A stretch of 64,000 nt of DNA from contig CAVIJT010000003.1 in assembly GCA_963643465.1 (NCBI GenBank), positions 124,001-188,000 on the forward strand, written 5' to 3'. Position 1 is the stretch's first letter, and the number at the start of each line of letters is the position of its first letter. The DNA is from CAG-411 sp963643465. Lineage in GTDB: Bacteria; Bacillota; Clostridia; Lachnospirales; Lachnospiraceae. A model generated the notes under the pieces. The model ran no database searches. It had not been told where the DNA came from and saw only the letters and a list, made by a program, of their open reading frames with translations. The translations under genes and the position numbers were made by a program. Below, piece after piece: positions 43,523 through 51,954 of the stretch.

Positions 43523-44581
43523 TTATAAACTAATTTTTGCATCTCCATCTTTTAGAATGCCACCTTTTCGCATAAGTTCCGCAACGCCAAGGGAGATTAC
43601 TCCCGGAAGAACGAAACAAAGCAAACTAACTAAAATGAGTGCCTCTGTGGAACCCATACTATTCATCATTTTGCCATAAGCACTTAGACAGCCAACTAAA
43701 CCAGTGGTTCCCATAGAAGCCCCTTTTACTGTGTTGGTTAATTTGAATACACCACTGGCAATGCCACCTAAAATTGCACTGGATACCAGAGGTGGCAATA
43801 TTATGTACGGTTTTTTGAAAATGTTGGCAAGCTGTAATTTGGCAGTACCTACTCCAAGAACAAACAATCCGCTGAGTTTGTTGTCCCGGTAGCTGGAAAC
43901 TGCAAATCCAATCATGCTACAGCAACAGCCGATGGTAACGGCACCTGCGGCGATGCCATGAATTTTTGCAAGACCAATTAAGGTAAGCAGGCTGATTGGT
44001 AGCAGGGACATAATGCAGGACATACTCGCAATTAAGATACCCATAACAATAGTATTTTGCTTTGTACACCATTGCATTGCCTGAACAAGATAAGACATAA
44101 TTTTATCCAAAACCGGAGCTAGAAGAAGTGCGCTTGCGCATCCTACGCCAGTAGATACCAGTGGAGTCAGCATAAGGTCAAATTCTGTCTTTCCGGCAAT
44201 CAGATTTCCTACCTCCAGAGCAATCAATGCTGCAATGAAAGCACCAAGAGGATCCCCAGGTCCAGATAGTCTTACAAGACCTTCCTTGGTAATGATAGAG
44301 CTTTCATAGATTGCTTCTGCATAGGCACCTACCATGCCGGATATTATGGCAGATAGTGCTACGGCTGGTGTTGCGCCAAACTTAGTAGCCATTCCTGCGG
44401 CAATTCCTGCACCAGTAAGGGAAACAGCAATTCCGCCAAGTGTAGTTAAAATATCCCCCAAATCTTTTGTAAGGATGATTCCAAGTTGCTGTAAAATGGT
44501 TCCAAGGGCAAAGGTCGCAAAGAAACCTAATGCCATTCCGTTCACACCGTCAATAAAGATGTGAGATAGTACTTTTTTCAT
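43523..44581 (-). CDS. PTS_EIIC_2-type membrane transporter
   Basis: A 352-residue polytopic membrane protein of nine to ten hydrophobic segments rich in Gly, Ala and Leu. It shows the pattern of the PTS_EIIC_2 family (GVNGMALGFFATFALGTIL at the start; SGPGDPLGAFIAALIALEVG; GSMGTTGLVG-type GASMGTTGLVG). These are stand-alone IIC-like proteins; the substrate is not known and no IIA/IIB genes are adjacent. GGAGGG precedes the ATG. Confidence 0.85.
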   Translation of the reverse strand: MKKVLSHIFIDGVNGMALGFFATFALGTILQQLGIILTKDLGDILTTLGGIAVSLTGAGIAAGMATKFGATPAVALSAIISGMVGAYAEAIYESSIITKEGLVRLSGPGDPLGAFIAALIALEVGNLIAGKTEFDLMLTPLVSTGVGCASALLLAPVLDKIMSYLVQAMQWCTKQNTIVMGILIASMSCIMSLLPISLLTLIGLAKIHGIAAGAVTIGCCCSMIGFAVSSYRDNKLSGLFVLGVGTAKLQLANIFKKPYIILPPLVSSAILGGIASGVFKLTNTVKGASMGTTGLVGCLSAYGKMMNSMGSTEALILVSLLCFVLPGVISLGVAELMRKGGILKDGDAKISL

Positions 44582-44768
44582 AAAAACCCTCCGCTTTTGC
44601 TTTTGTCATTCTCAATCTGTCCATTCTATGTTATAATGAGAAGTCGTAATATTGTGGAAATTGAGTAACAGAACACGAAACGTGTTGTGTCACACACCCT
44701 ATAATGATACCATAAAAAAAAGTTGCGGGCAACGCATCAAATAGGTTTTTAGATGTGGAGGAGAAAAA

Positions 44769-45041
44769 ATGTTTCGTCTATGGGCTAAAATGTTTAAAAA
44801 TAATCGTCTATTAAAGGATATGGAAGTACAAAATGGAGATTTGGAACTGAATCGAACTAGAAAAATTTATCAGGCAATTGATGAAATATGTACGGAATTT
44901 GATTTGGCACATCCATTGTGGTTGGAATCTACTATTCGGGAATTTCAGCAACATGATAAATGTCGGTTTACAAAAGACAACTTTCCAGAGGAGATTTCCT
45001 TTGATTTTTTGGAAATTGAGATGTTAGAAGAGGATTATTAA
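44769..45041 (+). CDS. Small conserved-looking protein, unknown
   Basis: A 90-residue hydrophilic protein with a basic N-terminus (MFRLWAKMFKNNRLLKD) and acidic C-terminus (FLEIEMLEEDY). GGAGGAG lies 6 bases before the ATG and a strong terminator follows, so it is a genuine gene. I do not recognise the family. Confidence 0.65.
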   Translation: MFRLWAKMFKNNRLLKDMEVQNGDLELNRTRKIYQAIDEICTEFDLAHPLWLESTIREFQQHDKCRFTKDNFPEEISFDFLEIEMLEEDY

Positions 45042-45088
45042 AAAAGGTCAGTGGTTATTTGTCGTAAAACAAATCCACTGACCTTTTG
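45042..45088. terminator. Terminator between convergent genes
   Basis: AAAAGGTCAGTGG..TATTTG (45042-45061) pairs with CAAATCCACTGACCTTTT (45070-45087), flanked by A and T runs. Confidence 0.9.
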
Positions 45089-45120
45089 TGTGTCATACTT
45101 TATTTCATTAAAAATAAGAA

Positions 45121-46293
45121 CTATTTCTGACCGTATTTTTTCAAAATCTTATCAATACGCTCTGCTGGATTTAGTAATCCGCTGATTGATTCGTCATGAT
45201 TCAAAGTATCAATAATCAATGCAATATACTTACTCATGTCAACATTGATGTAATATTCTTTTGATAATAATTCCTCTGTCTGATATACAAGGTTTGTAGT
45301 AAGCATACGATAGAATAATCCTTCTTCATATGCCTTGTCGAAACGCTCTAAGCCGTTTGTAAATAAACCGAATGTAGATACAATAAAGATACGGTTAGCA
45401 TTTCTCTTCTTAAGCTGCTTTGCAACATCAATCATACTATCTCCAGAAGAAATCATATCATCTACGATAATAGCATCTTTTCCGTTCAAATCAGGACCTA
45501 AGAAATCATGAGCAACAATAGGGTTTCTTCCGTCTACAATTTTTGTGTAATCGCGACGTTTGTAGAACATACCCATATCTACACCAAGAACGGTTGCCAA
45601 GTAAATAGCTCTTCCTGTTGCACCTTCGTCTGGGCTAATAACCATTAAATGCTCTGGATCGCATTTGATATCGTCCACATTTTGAAGTAATGCCTTTAAG
45701 AACTGATAGTTAGGTAAAATTGTCTCAAATCCGTTCAAAGGAATTGCATTCTGTACTCTAGGATCATGTGCATCAAATGTGATAATGTTATCTACACCCA
45801 TGCTGATTAATTCCTGAAGTGCTAAAGCACAGTCTAAAGATTCTCTGGAAGAACGCTTATGCTGTCTACTTTCATATAAGAAAGGCATAATGACTGTGAT
45901 TCTTCTTGCCTTACCGCTGACTGCAGCAATTACTCTCTTTAAATCTGCAAAATGATCGTCTGGTGACATATGATTTTCGTGACCGCATACAGTGTAGGTC
46001 AAGCTGTAGTTACATACATCCACTAAAAGATATAAGTCATCACCACGAACGGATTCTTTGATGACACATTTTGCTTCACCGGAACCAAAACGAGGGGTGC
46101 TTACATCTAAAAGATAAGAATCTTTTTTGTAACCACGGTATGCAAGGGTACTGCTGTTTGCATCATTACGTTTGCTTCGCCAGTCTACTAAGTAGTCGTT
46201 TACCTTTGCGCCTAATGTCTGGCTGCTCTTTAAAGCAACTAAACCTAAAGAACCAACTGGAATAGTGTTAAAAATTTTCTGATCCTGTGACAT
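45121..46293 (-). CDS. prs: Ribose-phosphate pyrophosphokinase
   Basis: Makes PRPP from ribose 5-phosphate and ATP for nucleotide, His and Trp synthesis. At 390 residues it is longer than the usual 310-320 owing to N-terminal and internal additions. It keeps the family motifs: RRITVIMPFLYESRQHKR (catalytic flexible region), ITFDAHDP, VISPDEGATGRA and the PRPP loop AIIVDDMISSGDSM. GGAGG precedes the ATG. A promoter lies at 46457-46485. Long forms of this kind occur in Clostridia next to the normal form; which form the cell relies on cannot be seen. Confidence 0.93.
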   Translation of the reverse strand: MSQDQKIFNTIPVGSLGLVALKSSQTLGAKVNDYLVDWRSKRNDANSSTLAYRGYKKDSYLLDVSTPRFGSGEAKCVIKESVRGDDLYLLVDVCNYSLTYTVCGHENHMSPDDHFADLKRVIAAVSGKARRITVIMPFLYESRQHKRSSRESLDCALALQELISMGVDNIITFDAHDPRVQNAIPLNGFETILPNYQFLKALLQNVDDIKCDPEHLMVISPDEGATGRAIYLATVLGVDMGMFYKRRDYTKIVDGRNPIVAHDFLGPDLNGKDAIIVDDMISSGDSMIDVAKQLKKRNANRIFIVSTFGLFTNGLERFDKAYEEGLFYRMLTTNLVYQTEELLSKEYYINVDMSKYIALIIDTLNHDESISGLLNPAERIDKILKKYGQK

Positions 46294-46456
46294 GAGTTAT
46301 CCTCCATTTTATAAAGACAATTATAGGTTGCAAGTATCTGTTCAGAACCATGAATAGTTACGGTTGCTAAACTTACAAGTATCTGTTTTAGAAACAAATA
46401 CGAGATTTTAAAATCATTAGGAAAAGTGTTAGCCATTCCTAGCTATACCACCTTAT

Positions 46457-46485
46457 TTTATACCATTATACAAAAATTTCGTCAA
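46457..46485 (-). promoter_or_regulatory. Promoter of prs
   Basis: Minus-strand TTGACG (46480-46485) and TATAAA (46457-46462), 17-bp spacer, about 165 bases before the start codon. The leader contains small dispersed TAGTTAC/GTATCTGTT motifs. Confidence 0.7.
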
Positions 46486-46517
46486 GGTCGAAATTGCAGA
46501 ATATGTTTCTTTTTGTT

Positions 46518-46553
46518 GCAAAAGTCCGGAAAGTACAATCATGCTTGCATGAA
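46518..46553 (+). repeat. 36-bp dispersed repeat, copy 2
   Basis: Same as the copy at 6046-6081 with one mismatch (GTCCGGAAAG instead of GTCCGGCAAG). It lies between prs and the dnaI-like gene. Confidence 0.7.
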
Positions 46554-46584
46554 ATTGTATTTGGTTTGCACGAAAATTGTGAAA

Positions 46585-47619
46585 TTAAGGCGTGAATAAT
46601 AATTTCTTTTTTAGTCGAATATCCCTGCCAAAAAGTTTGAGCAGATGATAGTTTCCGATGATGCGGGATAAAATACGTTCACTGTATTGTGCATTTAATT
46701 CGTCAATAGTAAAGTTGGTAGAGATAATAGTAGATCTCCTTGCTAAAAGACGTTCATTTAAGCACAGATAAAGTTGAGAACTAATAAAGGAATTGTTAAA
46801 TTCTGTTCCTAAGTCATCAATAATAAGTAAATCACAATCTAAAATACCCTGAAATTGTTCTTCTAAATCGTAATCCTGTTCCCGTTTGAATTTGTGTTTT
46901 TCCAAAATATCAAACAGCTCAAATGCAGTAAGATAAATAACAGTGTGAGCGCTTTCTAATAGTTCCTTTGCGATGCAATTACTTAGAAAGGTTTTTCCAA
47001 CACCGGAATCTCCCGAAAATAAAATATTTTCGAAGGTCTGGTCAAAATGCTGAATAAAATCCTGACAACGTGCCACTACATCTACCATATGTTCGTAGGC
47101 AGTCATGCCGGTAGTTTCATCGGTAATATCCTGATCGTAGTAATCGTAAGAAAAAGTAGAAAAGTTCTCTGTCTCAAGGGCATTCCGAATATTGGATTGC
47201 TGGTACAAAATATCTACGATAGCTTGTTTGAAGCAATGGCATTTATTTTTACTTAGTAATAAGTGAGACTCGTCTTGCCAGGAAGTGTCTGTAATATACC
47301 CAGTATCTTTACAGTCTGAGCAAGTATAAATGGGTGCCAAATAATCGGATGGATATCCATGGGAAAGTAACAGCATTTGTTTGTTTTCTGATAATTCTGT
47401 ATTGTATGTTTGAAGTTTTTCTATGGCCTGTTCATCTCCGGAAAGTGCTAGTTTGGTAGCATGTACTGCATTGGAGGCTATGGCAAGGTCAATTTCTTTT
47501 AAAGCTGGAATTTTGGCATAAACAGCCTCCTGTCTTTCTTGCAGAAGATGTCGATTTTTTAATTGTCGCTGGTCGTATTCTCGGAGAATACGGTCATATT
47601 GTTCATTTTTAAGTGGCAT
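46585..47619 (-). CDS. dnaI: DnaI/DnaC-type helicase loader ATPase
   Basis: A 344-residue AAA+ protein that loads replicative helicase. The N-terminal region has a zinc-like cluster (CSDCKDTG, then KCHCFKQ). The AAA+ core has Walker A FSGDSGVGKTFLSN, Walker B LLIIDDLGTE and sensor STNFTIDELNAQYSERILSRI. It lies downstream of the DnaD-domain gene on the same strand (127-base gap), a replication-initiation pair as in other Bacillota. GGAGG precedes the ATG. The symbol is by family; it could also be called dnaC. Confidence 0.88.
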   Translation of the reverse strand: MPLKNEQYDRILREYDQRQLKNRHLLQERQEAVYAKIPALKEIDLAIASNAVHATKLALSGDEQAIEKLQTYNTELSENKQMLLLSHGYPSDYLAPIYTCSDCKDTGYITDTSWQDESHLLLSKNKCHCFKQAIVDILYQQSNIRNALETENFSTFSYDYYDQDITDETTGMTAYEHMVDVVARCQDFIQHFDQTFENILFSGDSGVGKTFLSNCIAKELLESAHTVIYLTAFELFDILEKHKFKREQDYDLEEQFQGILDCDLLIIDDLGTEFNNSFISSQLYLCLNERLLARRSTIISTNFTIDELNAQYSERILSRIIGNYHLLKLFGRDIRLKKKLLFTP

Positions 47620-47746
47620 AGTGTTTCCTCCTATAGCAGTTAGCCAACACCAGTAGTAACAAAGTGTAGGCTTACTGGGAATAGATACTTGGACATTGAA
47701 TGAATACGGATTTTGGCTACATTCATTCTGTGTTTACAGTGGGGCA

Positions 47747-48811
47747 TTAAGACATACGGCTTTGTTCAATCAATCGTTTTTCCATAGACGAATACTGTTC
47801 CTTAGAGTAATTGCGCTGTGAAAATTGATTGAACTTATTTGTAGTAGTAGGTTTGGAAGAAGTGTTGCTTTTTTGGTTTTTGTATTTCTCATCCTGTTTT
47901 GCAATGTCGGCAGGTGTATGAATTCCTTTTTTGTGCCAACTCTCTAAAATGCTGTTAGCATATTTGAAATCTGCTTTAGATGTTTTTAACAATGTACGAT
48001 TACAAGCTTCTTTTAACATGACCTGATCAAATCCCCAATTTTTTACCCAACAGTCAATATACTCTAGTTCTATCTGTCCAAGTTTTCTTGATAAGCCGAA
48101 TGCCTTGCATACTGTATTATAATCAGCATTGAAATCCATAGAATAAGTCATAGCTTGCTCACGTGTTGTTATCCCTTTTGATTTCCAGTCAATTGCTAGT
48201 TTTTCTATATATTCGGAACGACATTTGCCTTTACTAACACAATACTCATATAAATAGTAAATTAAATCTGTAGAAAAGTGTAGTTCGTTGAAAATAAAAG
48301 TGGCTGTTTGCAACTCTTTGCTATTGAGTGTATGTCCAAAATAAGATTCAATTACGGTTAGAATAGAAGTGTATTCTTTATTTTTATTTAATCTGGCAAG
48401 TTCGTTCAAGGAATAATTTTTTCGTTGTGAAACGGTTTTATCCGAAATTGTGTCGGATGAAATGGAAGGGGTATGGGAAATCGTCTGGGTAGTGGCTTGC
48501 GGCGTAACTGCATATTGTTTTGCCTTGGGAGGTAGTACCATTAAATCGGTGATAGTTCCTGCGGCATCTCTTGTAATAGAAAATAAATGCTCTTTCTCCC
48601 AGTATTTTAATGCTCTCTGCACATCCCCTTCTGTATAATTTAAAGAATCAGAGATGGAATTGATGGATACGTTTTCCTTTCCAGCCTGCATATATCGCAA
48701 GAGATGAAGATATACTTTAACGTAGTCTCCATTGGCATGGGGCATATATTCATCAATAAAAATATTGGAAATGCCAGTGAACATGGTCTGTTCGTCGGTA
48801 TGTATTCTCAT
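47747..48811 (-). CDS. DnaD-domain replication initiation protein
   Basis: A 354-residue protein. The N-terminal winged-helix part (GDYVKVYLHLLRYMQAGKENVSINSISDSLNYTEGDVQRALKYW) is followed by a central DnaD/DnaB_2 domain (about 150-300, EYIDCWVKNWGFDQVMLKEAC..ILESWHKKGI). These proteins act at the origin with DnaA to recruit the helicase loader encoded next. I start at ATG 48811, because GGAGG then has 6-base spacing; ATG 48817 would touch the site. Upstream lie tandem repeats and a DnaA-box cluster. Confidence 0.85.
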   Translation of the reverse strand: MRIHTDEQTMFTGISNIFIDEYMPHANGDYVKVYLHLLRYMQAGKENVSINSISDSLNYTEGDVQRALKYWEKEHLFSITRDAAGTITDLMVLPPKAKQYAVTPQATTQTISHTPSISSDTISDKTVSQRKNYSLNELARLNKNKEYTSILTVIESYFGHTLNSKELQTATFIFNELHFSTDLIYYLYEYCVSKGKCRSEYIEKLAIDWKSKGITTREQAMTYSMDFNADYNTVCKAFGLSRKLGQIELEYIDCWVKNWGFDQVMLKEACNRTLLKTSKADFKYANSILESWHKKGIHTPADIAKQDEKYKNQKSNTSSKPTTTNKFNQFSQRNYSKEQYSSMEKRLIEQSRMS

Positions 48812-48868
48812 GCGCATCCTCCCTGCCTTTCTGTTTCTAAATAGAATGTGATCCCCTTCACTTGGGTT

Positions 48869-49098
48869 CGCTAACTGTTCCAGTAAGTAACACCATGCGC
48901 ACTAAATTCATGCTCGCATTCATAAAGTGTGCAGGTGTACATTCACAGTAACCTCGTCCGTCGCTATCACTCGGACTCGCTAACTGTTCCAGTAAAGTAA
49001 CACCATGCGCACTAAATTCATGCTCGCATTCTTTAAGTGTGCAGGTGTACATTCACAGTAACCTTGTCCGTCGCTGTCACTCGGACTCGCTAACTGTT
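48869..49098. repeat. Two tandem copies of a 109-bp repeat in the dnaD leader
   Basis: The unit starting CGCTAACTGTTCC occurs at 48869 and 48978, and the first bases recur at 49088 (periods 109 and 110). The copies differ at only a few sites. Each has a dyad TGCGCACT..AGTGTGCA and the motif GGTGTACATTCACAGTAACC. The repeats fall between the presumed promoter and the dnaD start, so they would be in the mRNA leader. Confidence 0.85.
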
Positions 49099-49101
49099 CA
49101 T

Positions 49102-49131
49102 AGTATAGCATACAATCGAGAAAAAGGGCAA
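49102..49131 (-). promoter_or_regulatory. Promoter of the dnaD-dnaI genes
   Basis: Minus-strand TTGCCC (49126-49131) and TATACT (49102-49107), 18-bp spacer. A DnaA box at 49141 lies just upstream of the -35. Confidence 0.6.
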
Positions 49132-49140
49132 GGTGGAGAG

Positions 49141-49349
49141 TTATCCACTAGGTGGGATGTGGATAGTGTGGATAAAGTGGATAAAAACAAGATTTGAAAA
49201 GAGTAAATGTGCGTAATGTGCTGAAAACCGCGAAAAAAGGGCGTTTTTTGAAATTCTTGTCTACATGTGTAGTGCGAAAAATGTCAAAAAGATATCCACA
49301 GAGTATCGGAACTACAAAATGTTGATAACCCTGTGGATAATGTGGATAA
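49141..49349. promoter_or_regulatory. Cluster of eight DnaA boxes
   Basis: Perfect TGTGGATAA boxes at 49167-49175, 49332-49340 and 49341-49349. One-mismatch boxes lie at 49141-49149, 49158-49166, 49176-49184, 49292-49300 and 49320-49328. Three and two of them are in exact 9-bp register (49158/49167/49176 and 49332/49341). The cluster lies between the murC stop codon and the promoter of the dnaD-like gene. DnaA binding is inferred. Confidence 0.8.
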
Positions 49350-49350
49350 T

Positions 49351-50733
49351 TTATTCTCCTAATAGCGATTCTCCAACTTTTACAATGTCTCCGGCGCCCA
49401 TAGTTATTAACAAATCACCTGTGACACAATTTTTTAGTAAAAAGTTTTCGATTTCATCAAAGGACTCAAAATAGTAAGCCTCTGTTCCGATTTCTTTCAG
49501 CCTGTCCATAATGTCTGCGGAGGAAATATCTCCTGGATCGACCTCTCTGGCAGCGTAAATACTAGCAAGAACTACTTTATCTGCTTTAGATAGTGCTGTT
49601 ACAAAATCATCTAAAAATGCTTTGGTTCTAGTGTAAGTATGAGGCTGAAATACACACCATGTTTGTTTGTGTGGATATTTTTTAGCTGCATCAAGAGTTG
49701 CTGCAATTTCTGTTGGATGGTGTGCATAATCATCAATAATGGTAATACCGCTAATCTCACCTTTGTATTGGAAACGGCGGTCGGTTCCTTCGAATGCGGA
49801 AAGTCCTTCTTGAATGGTTTCGATAGGAAGTTTTAGGTAGCGCGACAAAGCAATAGAAGCAAGTGCATTGCCAATATTGTGTTCCCCTACTACCGATAAC
49901 TGAATATGTCCAATGTTTTCACCATTTTCCAAAACATCAAAACCGCCATGACCAAGTTCGTCATAGGCAATGTTAGCTGCGGAGTAATTGCAGTTTTGGT
50001 CGTGAATACTATAAGTAAGCACAGAACCTTTGCAGGAATTTGAAATTTCTGTATAGTTGTCAATATCTCCATTGATAATCAGAAGTCCATCTTCTGGAAG
50101 AAGTTTTGTAAATTGTTGGAAAGAATGACGAATATCTGCTAAATCTTTGAAGAAATCCATATGGTCTTCTTCTATATTAAGTATCAGATTGATGGTTGGA
50201 TGAAATTTCAAAAAGCTGTTGGTGTATTCACAGGCTTCTGTAATAAAATTCTCAGATTTACCTACACGAAGATTACCGTCAATTGCTTTTAAAATTCCGC
50301 CAACAGAAATAGTTGGATCCAACTGGGCAGCAAGGAAAATGTGAGATACCATCGAGGTGGTAGTTGTCTTTCCATGAGTTCCGGAAATGGCAATGGCACG
50401 TTTATAATTTTTCATAACCTGCCCTACCATCTCTGCACGATCCATCATAGGAATTCCAGCTTCCTGTGCAGCAACAAATTCTTCGTTGTCTTTGTTGATG
50501 GCAGCAGTATAAACAACCAAATCAATATCCTTTGTAATATTTTCTTTGCATTGTCCGTATTTTACAGTAATACCAAGACTCTCCAAATGCTTGGTAAGTT
50601 TGCTTTCTTTTTGGTCTGAACCGCTGACGGTAAATCCCTCTTCGTTTAATAATTCAGCAAAACCGCTCATGCTGATACCGCCAATTCCCATAAAATAAAT
50701 ATGGTCCTTTTTCTCAAAATCAATTTGATACAT
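49351..50733 (-). CDS. murC: UDP-N-acetylmuramate--L-alanine ligase
   Basis: Cytosolic ATP-dependent enzyme adding L-Ala to UDP-MurNAc in peptidoglycan synthesis. The 460-residue sequence is full length: N-terminal nucleotide fold IYFMGIGGISMSGFAELL, ATP loop SGTHGKTTTTSM, ITEACEYTNSFL, NIEEDHMDFF and the C-terminal IIDDYAHHPTEIAATL. AAAGGAAG precedes the ATG. Its stop codon abuts a DnaA-box cluster. Confidence 0.96.
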   Translation of the reverse strand: MYQIDFEKKDHIYFMGIGGISMSGFAELLNEEGFTVSGSDQKESKLTKHLESLGITVKYGQCKENITKDIDLVVYTAAINKDNEEFVAAQEAGIPMMDRAEMVGQVMKNYKRAIAISGTHGKTTTTSMVSHIFLAAQLDPTISVGGILKAIDGNLRVGKSENFITEACEYTNSFLKFHPTINLILNIEEDHMDFFKDLADIRHSFQQFTKLLPEDGLLIINGDIDNYTEISNSCKGSVLTYSIHDQNCNYSAANIAYDELGHGGFDVLENGENIGHIQLSVVGEHNIGNALASIALSRYLKLPIETIQEGLSAFEGTDRRFQYKGEISGITIIDDYAHHPTEIAATLDAAKKYPHKQTWCVFQPHTYTRTKAFLDDFVTALSKADKVVLASIYAAREVDPGDISSADIMDRLKEIGTEAYYFESFDEIENFLLKNCVTGDLLITMGAGDIVKVGESLLGE

Positions 50734-50962
50734 GCGTACACTTCCTTTATTATATTTGTTGGCATCATAAATAAAACTCCAAATTGTGAAGTAATCCCCT
50801 TTGATGCCATTATTTTTCTTGTTATATTATACCTCTTTCATAAGAAAAAGGAAAGTGAGGATTATAGGGGATTTTCGGTTTTTTCTTAGTGAGCATTATG
50901 ATATACTATGAACAGTTAGCAAACCTGTGTAGTAATGATGTGCGAAATTACTAAGAATGTAT
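50734..50962. other. Divergent region between murC and rluA
   Basis: Contains TATACTATGAACAGTTAGC at 50902-50920, identical to the -10 and leader start of the dnaD promoter (minus strand, 49089-49107). It probably includes the rightward promoter, though no clear -35 is seen. Confidence 0.45.
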
Positions 50963-51171
50963 TAGGCAATTGCGAAACTCTCAATATACAGTATTTGATT
51001 TGTGCAGGTTGTCTTATCATAAGCAAGGTGCTCCCGACACCGTCGGTACTGGGGCACCGTATTTTGGTGCCTTATGTACCGCTACGAGTGTCGGGCAGTG
51101 CAAACGTGCCTGCGATGATGAGACAGCTTGCACAAATATTCATAGTGTAAATATAGTTTCGCAAACGCCTA
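50963..51171. mobile_element. 209-bp palindromic MITE-like element, copy 2
   Basis: Terminal inverted repeats TAGGCAATTGCGAAACT (50963-50979) and AGTTTCGCAAACGCCTA (51155-51171). The inside shares CCGACACCGTCGGTAC and GTACCGCTACGAGTGTCGGG with the element at 19717-19920 in opposite orientation. Several complementary changes on both arms keep the hairpin. No coding potential. Confidence 0.8.
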
Positions 51172-51199
51172 GAGAATGTATACCAAAAAGGAGTGCAAT

Positions 51200-51898
51200 A
51201 TGGAACAAAACATTTTATTGGAAGACAGAGATATTTTAATATGCCAAAAACCGGCAGGTGTTCCGGTGCAAAGCGATAAAACCTTAGATTATGATTTAGT
51301 CAATCAGTTAAAAAATTATCTGCACCAAAAGGAAGAAGTAAAAAATCCCTATATTGGTCTGGTACACCGTTTGGATAGGCCAGTTGGTGGAGTGATGGTG
51401 TTTGCAAAAACCCCTCAGGCGGCAAAAGAACTTTCCAAACAGGTGCAGGAAAGAAAAATGGAGAAAACCTATTTGTGTGTAGTGCAGAAAGATTTGCGGT
51501 CGCAGATGGGACAGGAAAAAGTATATTTGGAAGATTACCTTCGAAAAGATGGAAGAACCAATACGTCAAAGATTGTGCCAAAGACAGATAAGGCAGGAAA
51601 ATGTGCAAAACTCTATTACCGTGTGTTGGAAGTAGTAGATGGAAAATCTTTGGTGGAAGTAAATCTCCTTACGGGACGGCATCATCAAATCCGAGTACAG
51701 ATGGCTGCTCATGTGGGCGGACTTGTGGGAGATACCAAATATAATTCTTTGGCAACTAGAGAAGAAGGGAGAAATGGAGTGGCATTGTTTTCGAATTCTC
51801 TTCGTTTTTTACATCCAAGAACAAAGAAAGAAATTTTTATTACAGATTGGCCAAAGGGAGAAGTTTGGAATACATTTACTTTGCCGCCAGTGGAATAG
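51200..51898 (+). CDS. RluA-family pseudouridine synthase
   Basis: A 232-residue RNA-modifying enzyme. The catalytic aspartate is in GLVHRLDRPVGGVMVFAKT, and the later motifs EKTYLCVV and LLTGRHHQIRVQMAAHVGG match RluA-type synthases without an S4 domain. It would convert uridine in rRNA or tRNA; which target cannot be told. ATG 51200 follows AAAGGAG by 6 bases. The palindromic element lies directly upstream, in its presumed leader. Confidence 0.9.
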   Translation: MEQNILLEDRDILICQKPAGVPVQSDKTLDYDLVNQLKNYLHQKEEVKNPYIGLVHRLDRPVGGVMVFAKTPQAAKELSKQVQERKMEKTYLCVVQKDLRSQMGQEKVYLEDYLRKDGRTNTSKIVPKTDKAGKCAKLYYRVLEVVDGKSLVEVNLLTGRHHQIRVQMAAHVGGLVGDTKYNSLATREEGRNGVALFSNSLRFLHPRTKKEIFITDWPKGEVWNTFTLPPVE

Positions 51899-51954
51899 TA
51901 ATCGGATATTATGCACATACTACTTCTAATCGATAAAATGAGGGTGTGATTCGT

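Noticed and set aside
48858..49052. 64-residue minus-strand reading frame in the tandem repeats
   Set aside because: It is built from the 109-bp repeat, has no good ribosome site and repeats its own peptide sequence; it is better explained as leader DNA.
48869..49098. CRISPR array
   Set aside because: Only two long near-identical units with no short repeat/variable spacer pattern, and no cas genes nearby.
49141..49349. Chromosomal origin of replication (oriC)
   Set aside because: The DnaA boxes are impressive, but dnaA, dnaN and rpmH are not in the window and no clear AT-rich unwinding tract with the expected spacing is seen. Control of the dnaD-dnaI promoter is the more economical reading; origin activity stays untested.
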